This document shows positions 1 to 8,047 of a stretch of DNA of 36,487 bases, piece by piece (position 1 is the first letter of the stretch; every line of letters starts with the position of its first letter). Made by a program: the position numbers and the translations under genes. Source of the DNA: Mesorhizobium sp. LNHC252B00 (GTDB lineage Bacteria > Pseudomonadota > Alphaproteobacteria > Rhizobiales > Rhizobiaceae). Below the pieces are notes generated by a model. That model was not told where the DNA came from. It ran no database searches and saw only the letters and a list, made by a program, of their open reading frames with translations. The stretch is taken from positions 15,850 through 52,336 of the forward strand of contig NZ_AYWO01000001.1 of the NCBI RefSeq assembly GCF_000502955.1, in the 5' to 3' direction.

Positions 1-230
1 ACCGAGATCTGGTCTCGCGTGGTCGCGTAGGGGCCGCTGACCAGTGTCACCTTGATTCCGGGGTTTGCGGCCTCGAAGTCATCCATGATTGCCCTGAGCG
101 AGCCAGCCGGCAATTCTGGCTCCCACCATTGGGTGAATTCCAGCGTCGTATCCGCCATGGCGCCGGTTGCGCCAAGCAACCATGCGGCCGCGGCTATTTT
201 CAGCATCGCGGGTCTTATACGAAACGTCAT
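1..230 (-). CDS. Sugar ABC transporter substrate-binding protein, N-terminal part (runs off window)
   Basis: Only the first 76 codons are inside the window; the gene continues past base 1. The ATG at 230-228 has an ideal ribosome binding site (GGAGGAG, 231-240). The translation starts with a Sec signal peptide: basic start MTFRIRP, then a hydrophobic Ala/Leu stretch ending in an AMA-type cleavage site near residue 26. The mature part begins TTLEFTQWWEPE, followed by the helix DDFEAANPGIKV, typical of family 1 (MalE/UgpB-like) periplasmic sugar-binding proteins. It would deliver a sugar to an importer energised by the ATPase encoded just upstream at 340-1485; the permeases presumably lie outside the window. 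The substrate cannot be told from this fragment. Confidence 0.85.
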   Translation of the reverse strand, partial: MTFRIRPAMLKIAAAAWLLGATGAMADTTLEFTQWWEPELPAGSLRAIMDDFEAANPGIKVTLVSGPYATTRDQIS

Positions 231-248
231 TTTCTCCTCCTTCTTTAG

Positions 249-273
249 GATCGACCGCACAATGCGGCCGATC
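249..273 (-). other. Hairpin between ATPase and binding-protein genes
   Basis: Arms 249-259 (GATCGACCGCA) and 263-273 (TGCGGCCGATC) pair over 11 positions with one A/C mismatch and a 3-nt loop. The hairpin lies in the 109-nt gap upstream of the binding-protein ribosome binding site and has no T-tract on either strand. It is more likely an mRNA processing or stabilising element that sets binding-protein level than a terminator (inference). Confidence 0.45.
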
Positions 274-339
274 GTCTGGTTATTCAGAAGTCTCATTATG
301 CAGGCGCCTCCCCTCGCCCGCGGGTCTTGTCGCGGATAT

Positions 340-1485
<1,146 letters not shown>

Positions 1486-1573
1486 ATTCCTCCTCCACAA
1501 GTCTAAGCCACTGATTTTTATGATTATGCTCGGCTTATGTTCACCTGCGAAATATTTCCTCGGATAGTTCGGG

Positions 1574-2524
1574 CTATGTTCCGGTATCGAGCCGCGCATA
1601 TTTCAGTTCGACCGCCGACGGCGCGTTCGTCGATGCCAGGAGTTCCGTGACCTGGTCGTGGGTCGGGAGCGCCTCGCGCCCGCCCCGCCCCGTTATCGAT
1701 AGGGCCGCCGCCGCGGCCGCGAATGCGACCCGGCCCGCGGTGCCGGCCCCGCGCGTCAATGCAAGGGCATAGGCGCCATGAAAGCAGTCACCGGCGCCGG
1801 TCGAGTCGACGACGGCAACCTGGTGCGGAGGCAGGTGCCAGAGCCCTGTCTCGTCGCGCCCGCGATAGAAAACGCCCCTGCCACCATCCGTCAGAACCAC
1901 GGCGGACCGCGATGGCAACCACAATGCATCGAGTATCTCGGCCGGTGACCGGCGGCCCGTGGCGGTCCGCGCAAAGCCGAGCGGAAGAATGAGATGGTCG
2001 CAGAGCCCGATCAGTCTCTCGGTGGCTGGGCCGCGGCTCCATTCGACATCTCCGAGGATCGCAACGCCGAGATCGCGAGCCCGAGCCACGACATCCAGCG
2101 ACCCGATCCCGTAACTGTCGACGATCAGGACGGTCGCGCGGCTGAGGACCTCGTCCGGAAAGTCCGGCGCGGTGCCCAGCATCGCGTCGTCGTCATACGC
2201 GATGAACCGCTCCCCATCCGAACCGACGGTGATCCGCGAGCGCACCGGGCGCGCGTGCGGGTGGCGCGGCGCGAACGCGGTTTCAACGCCGCTCGCAACG
2301 AGATCGCATAATACGGCGTCGTCGTCGGCACTGCCCAGCCATCCGACGAAGCCGGCGGTTCCGCCGAGCCGCGCGACGGCGGCAAGTGCCGTCGCGACAT
2401 TTCCCCCGAAAGCTCGGGCACTTTGCACAACCTTTCCCTTGCCCGCCGACAACGGCTGATCGACATAGACGATGTCGTCGATCGCAATAGCTCCGAAGCC
2501 GAGGATTGAAGGGACGGTGGGCAT
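1574..2524 (-). CDS. PfkB-family carbohydrate kinase
   Basis: A 316-residue ribokinase/PfkB-family sugar kinase, expected to phosphorylate an imported or isomerised sugar with ATP in the cytoplasm. The N-terminal sugar-binding motif GGNVATALAAVARLGG is at about 40-55. The C-terminal PfkB signature DSTGAGDCFHGAYALAL, with catalytic Asp246, is at 240-256. The start lies 3 nt after the aldolase stop, so the two are almost certainly co-translated. A PfkB kinase feeding a class I aldolase means phosphorylation followed by retro-aldol cleavage, as in tagatose, myo-inositol or sulfoquinovose degradation. The sequence does not say which sugar. Length is normal for the family. Confidence 0.9.
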   Translation of the reverse strand: MPTVPSILGFGAIAIDDIVYVDQPLSAGKGKVVQSARAFGGNVATALAAVARLGGTAGFVGWLGSADDDAVLCDLVASGVETAFAPRHPHARPVRSRITVGSDGERFIAYDDDAMLGTAPDFPDEVLSRATVLIVDSYGIGSLDVVARARDLGVAILGDVEWSRGPATERLIGLCDHLILPLGFARTATGRRSPAEILDALWLPSRSAVVLTDGGRGVFYRGRDETGLWHLPPHQVAVVDSTGAGDCFHGAYALALTRGAGTAGRVAFAAAAAALSITGRGGREALPTHDQVTELLASTNAPSAVELKYARLDTGT

Positions 2525-2527
2525 CGT

Positions 2528-3328
2528 TCAGGCACCCGCCTTCGCCAAGGCGTCTTGCGCCGAAAGGCCGTCATGGATGACGCCCCGAAAGGCAATCGCT
2601 GCCTTTTCCGGATCGCCATGCCCCCAGAGATTACGGCCCACCACGGCACCGCGCGCGCCGGCACGGATGGCGTCCGCCGTCTGCTGAAGGGCGCCGAGCA
2701 GCGTGTCGGTCTTCGGACCACCGGCGATCACGACCGGCACCGGGCAGGTCCGAACGGTCTCCCGAAACGACTCGAAATCGCCCGTGTAGCCGATCTTGAT
2801 CACGTCGACGCCGGACTCGTAGCCGATGCGTGCCGCATAGGCGATCTCGTCGGGGGTGAAGACGATTTTTGCCCCATCGGTGAAATCGCGAGGGTAGATA
2901 TGCGCCACCACCGGCATGCCGTAACGGGCCGCCGCATTCACCGAATCGGTCAGCCAGCGTATGTATTTGCCCTCGGTCGCGCCGCGCACCGGAATGGCCA
3001 CGGCCAACGCATCGGCGCCAGCGCGCACCGCATCCTCGGGCGTTGCAATCAGTTCACTGATGCGATCGTCTGGGGTGAAGCAGCCTGCCTGGATCACCAG
3101 GGAAGCCTTGCCCGCGTATTGCGGCCACAGATGGCGCGCGGTGCCGGGCTGGATGCTGACGTAGTCGGGTTTGCCCACCATGACGCGTGCAAGCGCGCCT
3201 GGCAGGTCGGCAAGACCTCCTTTGCGCACGTCGCCATAGCCGACAAAGTGGTCGACCGCGCCGCCAAAAAGATTCCCAGATGGATGTGAGAAGAGGCGTG
3301 CCAGGCGCACCTTGGTTCCGAGGCTCAT
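2528..3328 (-). CDS. DhnA/LsrF-type class I aldolase
   Basis: A 266-residue Schiff-base aldolase of the DeoC/LacD/FbaB superfamily. The family features are FGGAVDHFVGYG near the N-terminus, the predicted Schiff-base lysine Lys178 in VDVIKIGYTGD, the phosphate-binding strand PVPVVIAGGPK, and the LsrF/FbaB hallmark GAVVGRNLWGH near the C-terminus. The frame is open upstream to 3853, but that part would overlap the divergent regulator gene. The ATG at 3328 begins the conserved segment and is preceded by GGAGAG. It is the first gene of the operon, so it is expected to be the most directly controlled by the neighbouring DeoR repressor. The likely reaction is cleavage of the phosphorylated ketose made by the adjacent PfkB kinase. 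The exact substrate is unknown. Confidence 0.88.
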   Translation of the reverse strand: MSLGTKVRLARLFSHPSGNLFGGAVDHFVGYGDVRKGGLADLPGALARVMVGKPDYVSIQPGTARHLWPQYAGKASLVIQAGCFTPDDRISELIATPEDAVRAGADALAVAIPVRGATEGKYIRWLTDSVNAAARYGMPVVAHIYPRDFTDGAKIVFTPDEIAYAARIGYESGVDVIKIGYTGDFESFRETVRTCPVPVVIAGGPKTDTLLGALQQTADAIRAGARGAVVGRNLWGHGDPEKAAIAFRGVIHDGLSAQDALAKAGA

Positions 3329-3379
3329 GAGTCCAAAACTCTCCAATCGATTGATTTCAAAATCCTGGATCAGTGTTTG

Positions 3380-3440
3380 CGAAAGAAAGGATAAATGCAA
3401 TCTTTCGAAAGCTTTCGAATTCGCGTATTTTTGGTAGAGT
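3380..3440. promoter_or_regulatory. DeoR-type operator and divergent promoter region
   Basis: Between the aldolase and deoR starts, 3402-3419 holds two abutting copies of CTTTCGAA (CTTTCGAAAG then CTTTCGAA). An opposite-strand relative, GCGAAAGAAAGG, is at 3379-3390. Repeats of CTTTC type are the known operator style of DeoR-family sugar repressors such as AgaR. A plausible regulator promoter, TTTCGA (3413-3418), 16-nt spacer, TAGAGT (3435-3440), overlaps the repeats and suggests autorepression. The repeats are seen directly; the function is inferred. Confidence 0.5.
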
Positions 3441-3488
3441 GAACCGAGGCCAGGGCGATCGCTTGGCGCATGGAGGCAAGGACAGGCA

Positions 3489-4250
3489 ATGTTGTCGGAG
3501 CAGAGACGCCAATCGATCCTGGGTGAAGTGCAACGCAGCGGACAGGTTCGCATCAAGGACCTGTCAGACGATTTTGGCGTGTCGGAAGTCACGGTGCGCT
3601 CCGACCTCGAGATACTGGACCGCAAGGGACTGCTGACCAAGACCCGTGGAGGCGCGGTGACCCGGACCACAGATTCGACCACGGCCGCGTTTGCCCGGCG
3701 GATGCAAACGAACCTCGATGCAAAGAAACGCATCGCCCGGGCAGCGATAGACCTGTTCGAGGACAACCAATCGGTCATCTTCGACGGCGGCTCGACATTG
3801 ATGCAGGTTGCCATGCTTTTACCGCCGCTCAGCAATGTCGTGGTCGCGGCCACGGCGATGAATATCGTGCAGCATCTGATGCATCGGCCCGGACTCGACG
3901 TTCACATGATCGGTGGCCGGGTCTATCCAGACACGGTGAGCACGCTGATCACCGATCCCGACACGGCTCTCGGCGGCTTGGTAGCGCATCAGGTCTTTGT
4001 TGGAGCGCATGCGATCGACGCGTCACTGGATGTGGTCGACGTGAACGAAGACATGGCGCGAACGAAGCGGAACCTCGTGCGCATGGCCCGGCGCGTTGTC
4101 CTCCTTGCGGATTCGAGCAAATGGGGCGTCAGCGGGACCTCCAAGGCATTTTCGCTGTCGAGCGTCGATGTTGTGATCACCGACGATGGCCTGTCCGGCG
4201 CGATACGCAGCCAGCTTGATAGGACCGGGGCCAAGGTGATCTATGCCTGA
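3489..4250 (+). CDS. DeoR-family transcriptional repressor
   Basis: A 253-residue DeoR/GlpR-type regulator. The N-terminal winged helix-turn-helix runs from about residue 5 to 57 (RRQSILGEVQRSGQVRIKDL, then VSEVTVRSDLEILDRKGLL, then TRGGAV), which is the classic family pattern. The C-terminal DeoR sensor domain (about 75-230) contains the sugar-phosphate-binding fold seen as IFDGGSTLMQVAMLL, HMIGGRVYPDT and VFVGAHAID. Such domains usually bind a phosphorylated intermediate of the controlled pathway, so the kinase product is a reasonable inducer guess. It is divergent from the aldolase-kinase-transporter operon with the operator region between them. Confidence 0.93.
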   Translation: MLSEQRRQSILGEVQRSGQVRIKDLSDDFGVSEVTVRSDLEILDRKGLLTKTRGGAVTRTTDSTTAAFARRMQTNLDAKKRIARAAIDLFEDNQSVIFDGGSTLMQVAMLLPPLSNVVVAATAMNIVQHLMHRPGLDVHMIGGRVYPDTVSTLITDPDTALGGLVAHQVFVGAHAIDASLDVVDVNEDMARTKRNLVRMARRVVLLADSSKWGVSGTSKAFSLSSVDVVITDDGLSGAIRSQLDRTGAKVIYA

Positions 4251-4263
4251 CCCGTCGCGGTCC

Positions 4264-4344
4264 CTAGCGGCGACGGAAATATCCAAATGCGCACATGACC
4301 CACAGGCTCAGTACCGGCGGTTGGCCGTTTTTCATGTCTGTCAT
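4264..4344 (-). CDS. Possible 26-residue small protein
   Basis: An ATG at 4344 is preceded by a very strong ribosome binding site (AGGAGGAG) and opens a 26-codon frame ending in TAG at 4266-4264. The peptide has a polar start (MTDMKNGQPP), a short hydrophobic core (VLSLWVMCAFGYF) and a basic end (RRR), resembling a tiny membrane-associated protein. It converges on deoR, with 13 nt between the stops. It is divergent from the dehydrogenase at 4518 and shares its candidate LacI-type operator at 4411-4423. I recognise no family. It could be a genuine small protein, a leader peptide or the remnant of a lost gene. Confidence 0.38.
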   Translation of the reverse strand: MTDMKNGQPPVLSLWVMCAFGYFRRR

Positions 4345-4397
4345 CTTCTCCTCCTAGGGCTGGCAGCCTCCCGATATCGAGCCAGCGTTTTCGTATG

Positions 4398-4426
4398 TTG
4401 TATAAAAGTTTTACGCGCGTCAATAT
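4398..4426. promoter_or_regulatory. Candidate LacI-type operator within a divergent promoter
   Basis: The 13-bp site TTACGCGCGTCAA (4411-4423) matches 11 of 13 positions with TTGCGCGCGTTAA at 7805-7817, upstream of the lacI-type gene. On the plus strand it lies between TTGTAT (4398-4403) and CAATAT (4421-4426), 17 nt apart, which could be the -35 and -10 boxes of the dehydrogenase operon. On the minus strand the site itself reads TTGACG, a good -35 for the small ORF. Binding by the LacI protein is inferred from the repetition and placement. Confidence 0.48.
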
Positions 4427-4517
4427 TTGAAATGCTGTATAGCCCGATCCTAGGCGATCACGTTACCGGTTAGGCGGGGCCGGCAGACAATGGCCGCATT
4501 GGGAGGTACGATCGGAA

Positions 4518-5666
4518 ATGCACGGAAAAACAAAGACGAAACTCGGGATCGGCGTCGTCGGATGCGGCAATATCTCGATGACCTATCTGCGCAATGCCGC
4601 TCTCTTCGGCGGGATCGAATTGCGCGCCTGCGCCGATATCTCGGCTGACATGGCGGCGATGCGAGCGAAGGAATATGGCATCCAGGCACTCGGTGTCGAT
4701 GCGCTGCTGGCCGATCCCGAGATCGATCTTGTCCTCAACCTGACCATTCCGGCGGCGCATTTCGAAATCTCACTTGCCGCGCTTTCGGCCGGTAAGCACG
4801 TCTTCACCGAAAAGCCGCTCGCCACCTCGGCCGCAGATGGACAGCGTCTGGTCAACGAGGCGAGATCGCGCGGCCTGCTGCTCGGCTCGGCGCCCGACAC
4901 CTTCCTGGGTGCCGCCGGACGCCGCGCCCGCCGGCTGATGGACGAGGGTGCCATCGGCCGCCCTGTCACCGGCACCGCCTTCATGATGGGGCGCGGCATG
5001 GAGCACTGGCATCCCAACCCGCAATTCTACTACCAGCCGGGCGGTGGGCCGGTGTTCGACATGGGCCCCTATTACCTGACCATGCTGGTCAATCTGCTTG
5101 GTCCGGTCGAGCGCGTCATGGCGATGGCGACGCGCGGCCAGGAGGAACGGCTGATATCAGCCGAAGGGCCGTTCAAGAACACCACATTCAAGGTCGGCAC
5201 GCCGACCAGCGTTTTGTCGCTGCTCGAATTCCGCTCCGGCGCAACTGTCACCTTCGGCGCCTCATGGGATGTCTTTCGCCATTCCAACCATCCGATCGAG
5301 CTGCACGGCACGGAAGGCTCGTTGCGCCTGCCCGATCCCGACACGTTCGGCGGCACCGTGTCGCTGTCCGAACGCGGCGCCGACTGGAAGGATTTCACCA
5401 GTGAAGGCGAGCTCTATGGCGCCCGCAATTGGCCTTATGCGGCGCCCGATCGCGCCAATTACCGCATGCTCGGCGTCGCAGATCTGGTGCGTTCGCTTCA
5501 AACCGGCAGCACGCCGCGCGCTTCCGGCAGCCTTGCGCTGCATGTGCTTGAGATCATGGAGGCGATCCTGCGTTCCGGCGAGACACAGGGCTCGGTCGCC
5601 ATCGCGGGCGATGTCGTCCAGCCGGCCCTGCTGACCGAAGAGGAGGCAAGCGACCTGCTGGCCTGA
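4518..5666 (+). CDS. Gfo/Idh/MocA-family NAD(P)-dependent oxidoreductase
   Basis: A 382-residue cytoplasmic sugar or cyclitol dehydrogenase-type protein. The Rossmann fold starts IGVVGCGNIS (residues 11-20), and the family motif TEKPLA, with Lys99 and Pro100, follows at about 97-102. The C-terminal alpha/beta domain includes GGPVFDMGPYYLTMLVNLLG, the usual substrate-side segment with Asp and Tyr. GGGAGG lies about 11 nt before the ATG. It is followed after 4 nt by an esterase/hydrolase gene. A candidate LacI-family operator lies upstream. The exact sugar substrate cannot be deduced. Confidence 0.9.
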   Translation: MHGKTKTKLGIGVVGCGNISMTYLRNAALFGGIELRACADISADMAAMRAKEYGIQALGVDALLADPEIDLVLNLTIPAAHFEISLAALSAGKHVFTEKPLATSAADGQRLVNEARSRGLLLGSAPDTFLGAAGRRARRLMDEGAIGRPVTGTAFMMGRGMEHWHPNPQFYYQPGGGPVFDMGPYYLTMLVNLLGPVERVMAMATRGQEERLISAEGPFKNTTFKVGTPTSVLSLLEFRSGATVTFGASWDVFRHSNHPIELHGTEGSLRLPDPDTFGGTVSLSERGADWKDFTSEGELYGARNWPYAAPDRANYRMLGVADLVRSLQTGSTPRASGSLALHVLEIMEAILRSGETQGSVAIAGDVVQPALLTEEEASDLLA

Positions 5667-5670
5667 GGAT

Positions 5671-6645
5671 ATGACCATGACACTCGACCCGGATGCGCTG
5701 CGCGTCCTCGAAATCAGCCGCGCAGCCGGCGGCAAGCCGTTCGAGACCGGCAGCGTGGCGGCGGCGCGCGCCGCCTACAATGCTTCGTTCCCGACGCTGC
5801 AGGGAGAGCACGAGCCGGTAGCCACGACCTTGGAACAGCAGATCGAGGGGCCGAACAGCCCGATTACCGTGCGCATCCATCGCGGCATCGGCGCACTACC
5901 GAACGGGGCGCCGGCGCTGCTCTATCTGCATGGCGGCGGCTGGGTGATCGGCAATCTCGATTCGCATGACGAGATCTGCCGCTGGCTGGCCAATCTCGGC
6001 AACGCGGTCATTGTCTGTCCCGACTATCGCCTGGCGCCGGAACACAAATTCCCCGCCGGGCTGGAGGATGGGCTGGCAACGCTGCGCTTCATGGCAGAGA
6101 ATGCCGCCGGTCTCGGCATCGATAAGACGCGCATCGGCGTGGCCGGCGATAGTGCCGGCGGCAATCTCGCCGCTGTGCTGGCGCTGCTCGCCCGCGATGG
6201 GTTGGCGCCGCCCGTTGCGGCGCAGATCCTGATCTATCCCAACACCGACGCCCGCCAGATGGCAGACAGCTATCGGCGCTTCGGCGACGGCTTCGGTCTT
6301 ACCGCAAGCACCATGGCCTGGTTCCGCGACCACTATGTGCGAACGCCCGACGACATGCTGGATTGGCGCGTCTCGCCCCTGCTGGCGCCTCACCTCGCCG
6401 GTGTCGCGCCGGCCTTCGTGGCGCTTGCCGGCTACGACATCCTGGCCGACGAAGGGACAGCCTATGCCGCGCGCCTGCAAACCGAAGGCGTGCCGGTGAT
6501 CCTGCGGCAATGGCCGGGCCAGATCCACGGCTTCGTCTCGATGGGACGCCATATTCCTGGGGGCCGACATGCGGTAGCCGAGGCGGTGGCTGCCTGGCGC
6601 CAGTTCGAGAGGAATTCGCCGACGACCAACGCTCAGGCCGACTGA
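5671..6645 (+). CDS. Alpha/beta hydrolase of the hormone-sensitive-lipase group
   Basis: A 324-residue carboxylesterase-type hydrolase. The oxyanion-hole motif HGGGW is at 87-91. The nucleophile elbow GDSAGG carries Ser161. The acid GYDILAD contains Asp256, and the histidine is in IHGF (His286). All members of the catalytic triad are present. There is no signal peptide, so it should be cytoplasmic. It begins 4 nt after the dehydrogenase stop and was probably co-transcribed with it. It could hydrolyse an ester or a lactone formed by that dehydrogenase, but HSL-type enzymes are promiscuous. Its 3' end overlaps the convergent lacI-type gene by 13 bp. ATGs at 5671 and 5677 are both possible; GAGG sits just before the first. 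Confidence 0.88.
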   Translation: MTMTLDPDALRVLEISRAAGGKPFETGSVAAARAAYNASFPTLQGEHEPVATTLEQQIEGPNSPITVRIHRGIGALPNGAPALLYLHGGGWVIGNLDSHDEICRWLANLGNAVIVCPDYRLAPEHKFPAGLEDGLATLRFMAENAAGLGIDKTRIGVAGDSAGGNLAAVLALLARDGLAPPVAAQILIYPNTDARQMADSYRRFGDGFGLTASTMAWFRDHYVRTPDDMLDWRVSPLLAPHLAGVAPAFVALAGYDILADEGTAYAARLQTEGVPVILRQWPGQIHGFVSMGRHIPGGRHAVAEAVAAWRQFERNSPTTNAQAD

Positions 6646-7667
6646 CGCATCACCAGCGTCGCGCCGAGCTTGACCGTGCGCGACAGGCCCTGCTTTGGCG
6701 GATCGGTCTCGTCCAGCAGAGCCAGCAGGATCTCGACGCTGCGCCCGGCCATGGCGGTGAAATCCTGCGCCATGGTGGTCAGCGCCGGACAGGTGTAGCG
6801 GCTCAGCGGATGATCGTCATGCGCGGCAAGGCGCAGATCGCAGTCGGGCCTGCGGCCGACCTTCAGGCCGCGCGAGTACGCGGCAGCCATTACGCCAAAG
6901 GCGAGACGATCATTGGCGCACAGGATGGTACGGCCGGGCAAGGTGCCGGTCTCCAGCATTCTTTCCATCTGCTCGTAGCCAATGCGTTCGAAGTCCCAGG
7001 TGTAGTCGCGCGCAGCCTCGATGACGACCGGCTTGAACCCGGCGGTTTCCATCGCGACGATATAGCTTTGCTGGCGTTCGCCGGAGTTGTGGTTGACATG
7101 CGGAATGTCGAGATAGGCCGGCGGCTCACCGGAGCGGCAGAGATAATCGACGATGGTCGACACGCTCTGCCGGTTGTCATTGCCGACGAACGGCGTATCG
7201 CCCTCGATATAGGTGTCGAAATAGACGACCGGAATGTCCTGTCCAAGCTTGTCGAAAACGCCGCGGTCGGAGGCCAGCCCCAGCGGGGCGATGATCGCGC
7301 CGGCCACCTTCAGTGATAGCAGCGTCCTGACCGACTCCACCTCCAGCTTCGGCGAGCCATGCGAGGAGATGACGATCGGCCAGTAGCCTTCGTCGCGGCA
7401 GCGAAATTCGATGCGGCTGACCATCTCGGCGTAGAACGGATCGGTGATCGTCGGCACGATGATGCCGATGTTGCGGGTGCGCTTGCGGTTGAGGTTGCGC
7501 GCGAAAAGGTTCGGCTGATAATCCGAGGAGCGCAGTGCGGCTTCGATTCGCGCCCGCGTCGCCGGCTTCACGCTTGCCGGGTCGTCGAAATATTTGGACA
7601 AAGTCGGCCGGGACACGCCGCATGCCTGGGCGAAGTCATCCATCGTGCGGTGAGTCTTCTCCGCCAT
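6633..7667 (-). CDS. LacI-family transcriptional repressor
   Basis: A 344-residue repressor. The N-terminal helix-turn-helix TMDDFAQACGVSRPTLSKYF is followed by a hinge (ATRARIEAAL, then YQPNLFARNL). The sugar-binding-protein-like core (about 60-335) contains NIGIIVPTITDPFYAEMV, PVVYFDTYIEG and a C-terminal TTMAQDF segment. The ATG at 7667 has CAGGAA upstream; an ATG 9 codons earlier has no such site. It converges on the hydrolase gene. Two near-identical candidate operators, one 5' of this gene and one 5' of the dehydrogenase gene, suggest autorepression plus control of the dehydrogenase-hydrolase pair. The ligand is unknown. Confidence 0.92.
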   Translation of the reverse strand: MAEKTHRTMDDFAQACGVSRPTLSKYFDDPASVKPATRARIEAALRSSDYQPNLFARNLNRKRTRNIGIIVPTITDPFYAEMVSRIEFRCRDEGYWPIVISSHGSPKLEVESVRTLLSLKVAGAIIAPLGLASDRGVFDKLGQDIPVVYFDTYIEGDTPFVGNDNRQSVSTIVDYLCRSGEPPAYLDIPHVNHNSGERQQSYIVAMETAGFKPVVIEAARDYTWDFERIGYEQMERMLETGTLPGRTILCANDRLAFGVMAAAYSRGLKVGRRPDCDLRLAAHDDHPLSRYTCPALTTMAQDFTAMAGRSVEILLALLDETDPPKQGLSRTVKLGATLVMRQSA

Positions 7668-8047
7668 CGATATTCCTGATCCCCATACCGTCATTGCCGA
7701 CCGGACGAGCCGCTACCACTCATGCGGCCGTTGTCCGAAAGCAGCAATGCTTGGCCGAACTTATTCAGTCAAGTTTTCACACTTCGCAATACAAAGCAAA
7801 AATATTGCGCGCGTTAATTATTTATGGACGCTTTAAAACCGGAGACAAGGGGTTCGGGATGGAAAGTGTGGCATCGGGCAGCGCGACGGACTGACCGCCG
7901 GCTACGGCGCTGATCGGCCACGGCATCGGCCCTGCTTGCCAAATGCCGCCACGCCGCCCATACACAGCCCACCCGAGATTGTGGTCCGCCTCACTTTCAA
8001 TTTTGCCAAGGATACTGTCCAATGTCTGCGACGCCTCGGTCAAAGCC
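7668..8047. other. Intergenic region with regulatory site and possible gene remnant
   Basis: This 380-nt gap lies between lacI and the conserved start of rsgA. It carries an AT-rich stretch (about 7760-7840) with the candidate operator. A ribosome-binding-site-like AAGGGG (7847-7852) sits before an ATG at 7859 that opens only 11 codons before TGA (7892-7894). Further on, AAGGA and an ATG at 8022 open a nine-codon frame ending just at rsgA. Nothing else is recognisable; the remainder reads as non-conserved open frames on both strands. Confidence 0.5.
7805..7817. promoter_or_regulatory. Candidate LacI-type operator upstream of lacI
   Basis: TTGCGCGCGTTAA matches TTACGCGCGTCAA at 4411-4423 except at two positions, both transitions. 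On the minus strand the site begins TTAACG, a possible -35 for lacI, followed 17 nt on by TTGTAT. That would give a 5' leader of a little over 100 nt. Autoregulation by the LacI protein is inferred. Confidence 0.45.

Noticed and set aside
3329..3853. N-terminal extension of the aldolase frame (total 441 codons)
   Set aside because: It would run antisense through the DeoR gene and the operator region, has no domain similarity, and the conserved aldolase sequence starts at 3328 with a ribosome binding site.
7822..8043. 73-codon minus-strand ORF between lacI and rsgA
   Set aside because: No ribosome binding site or recognisable domain, and it covers the rsgA start region; low support.
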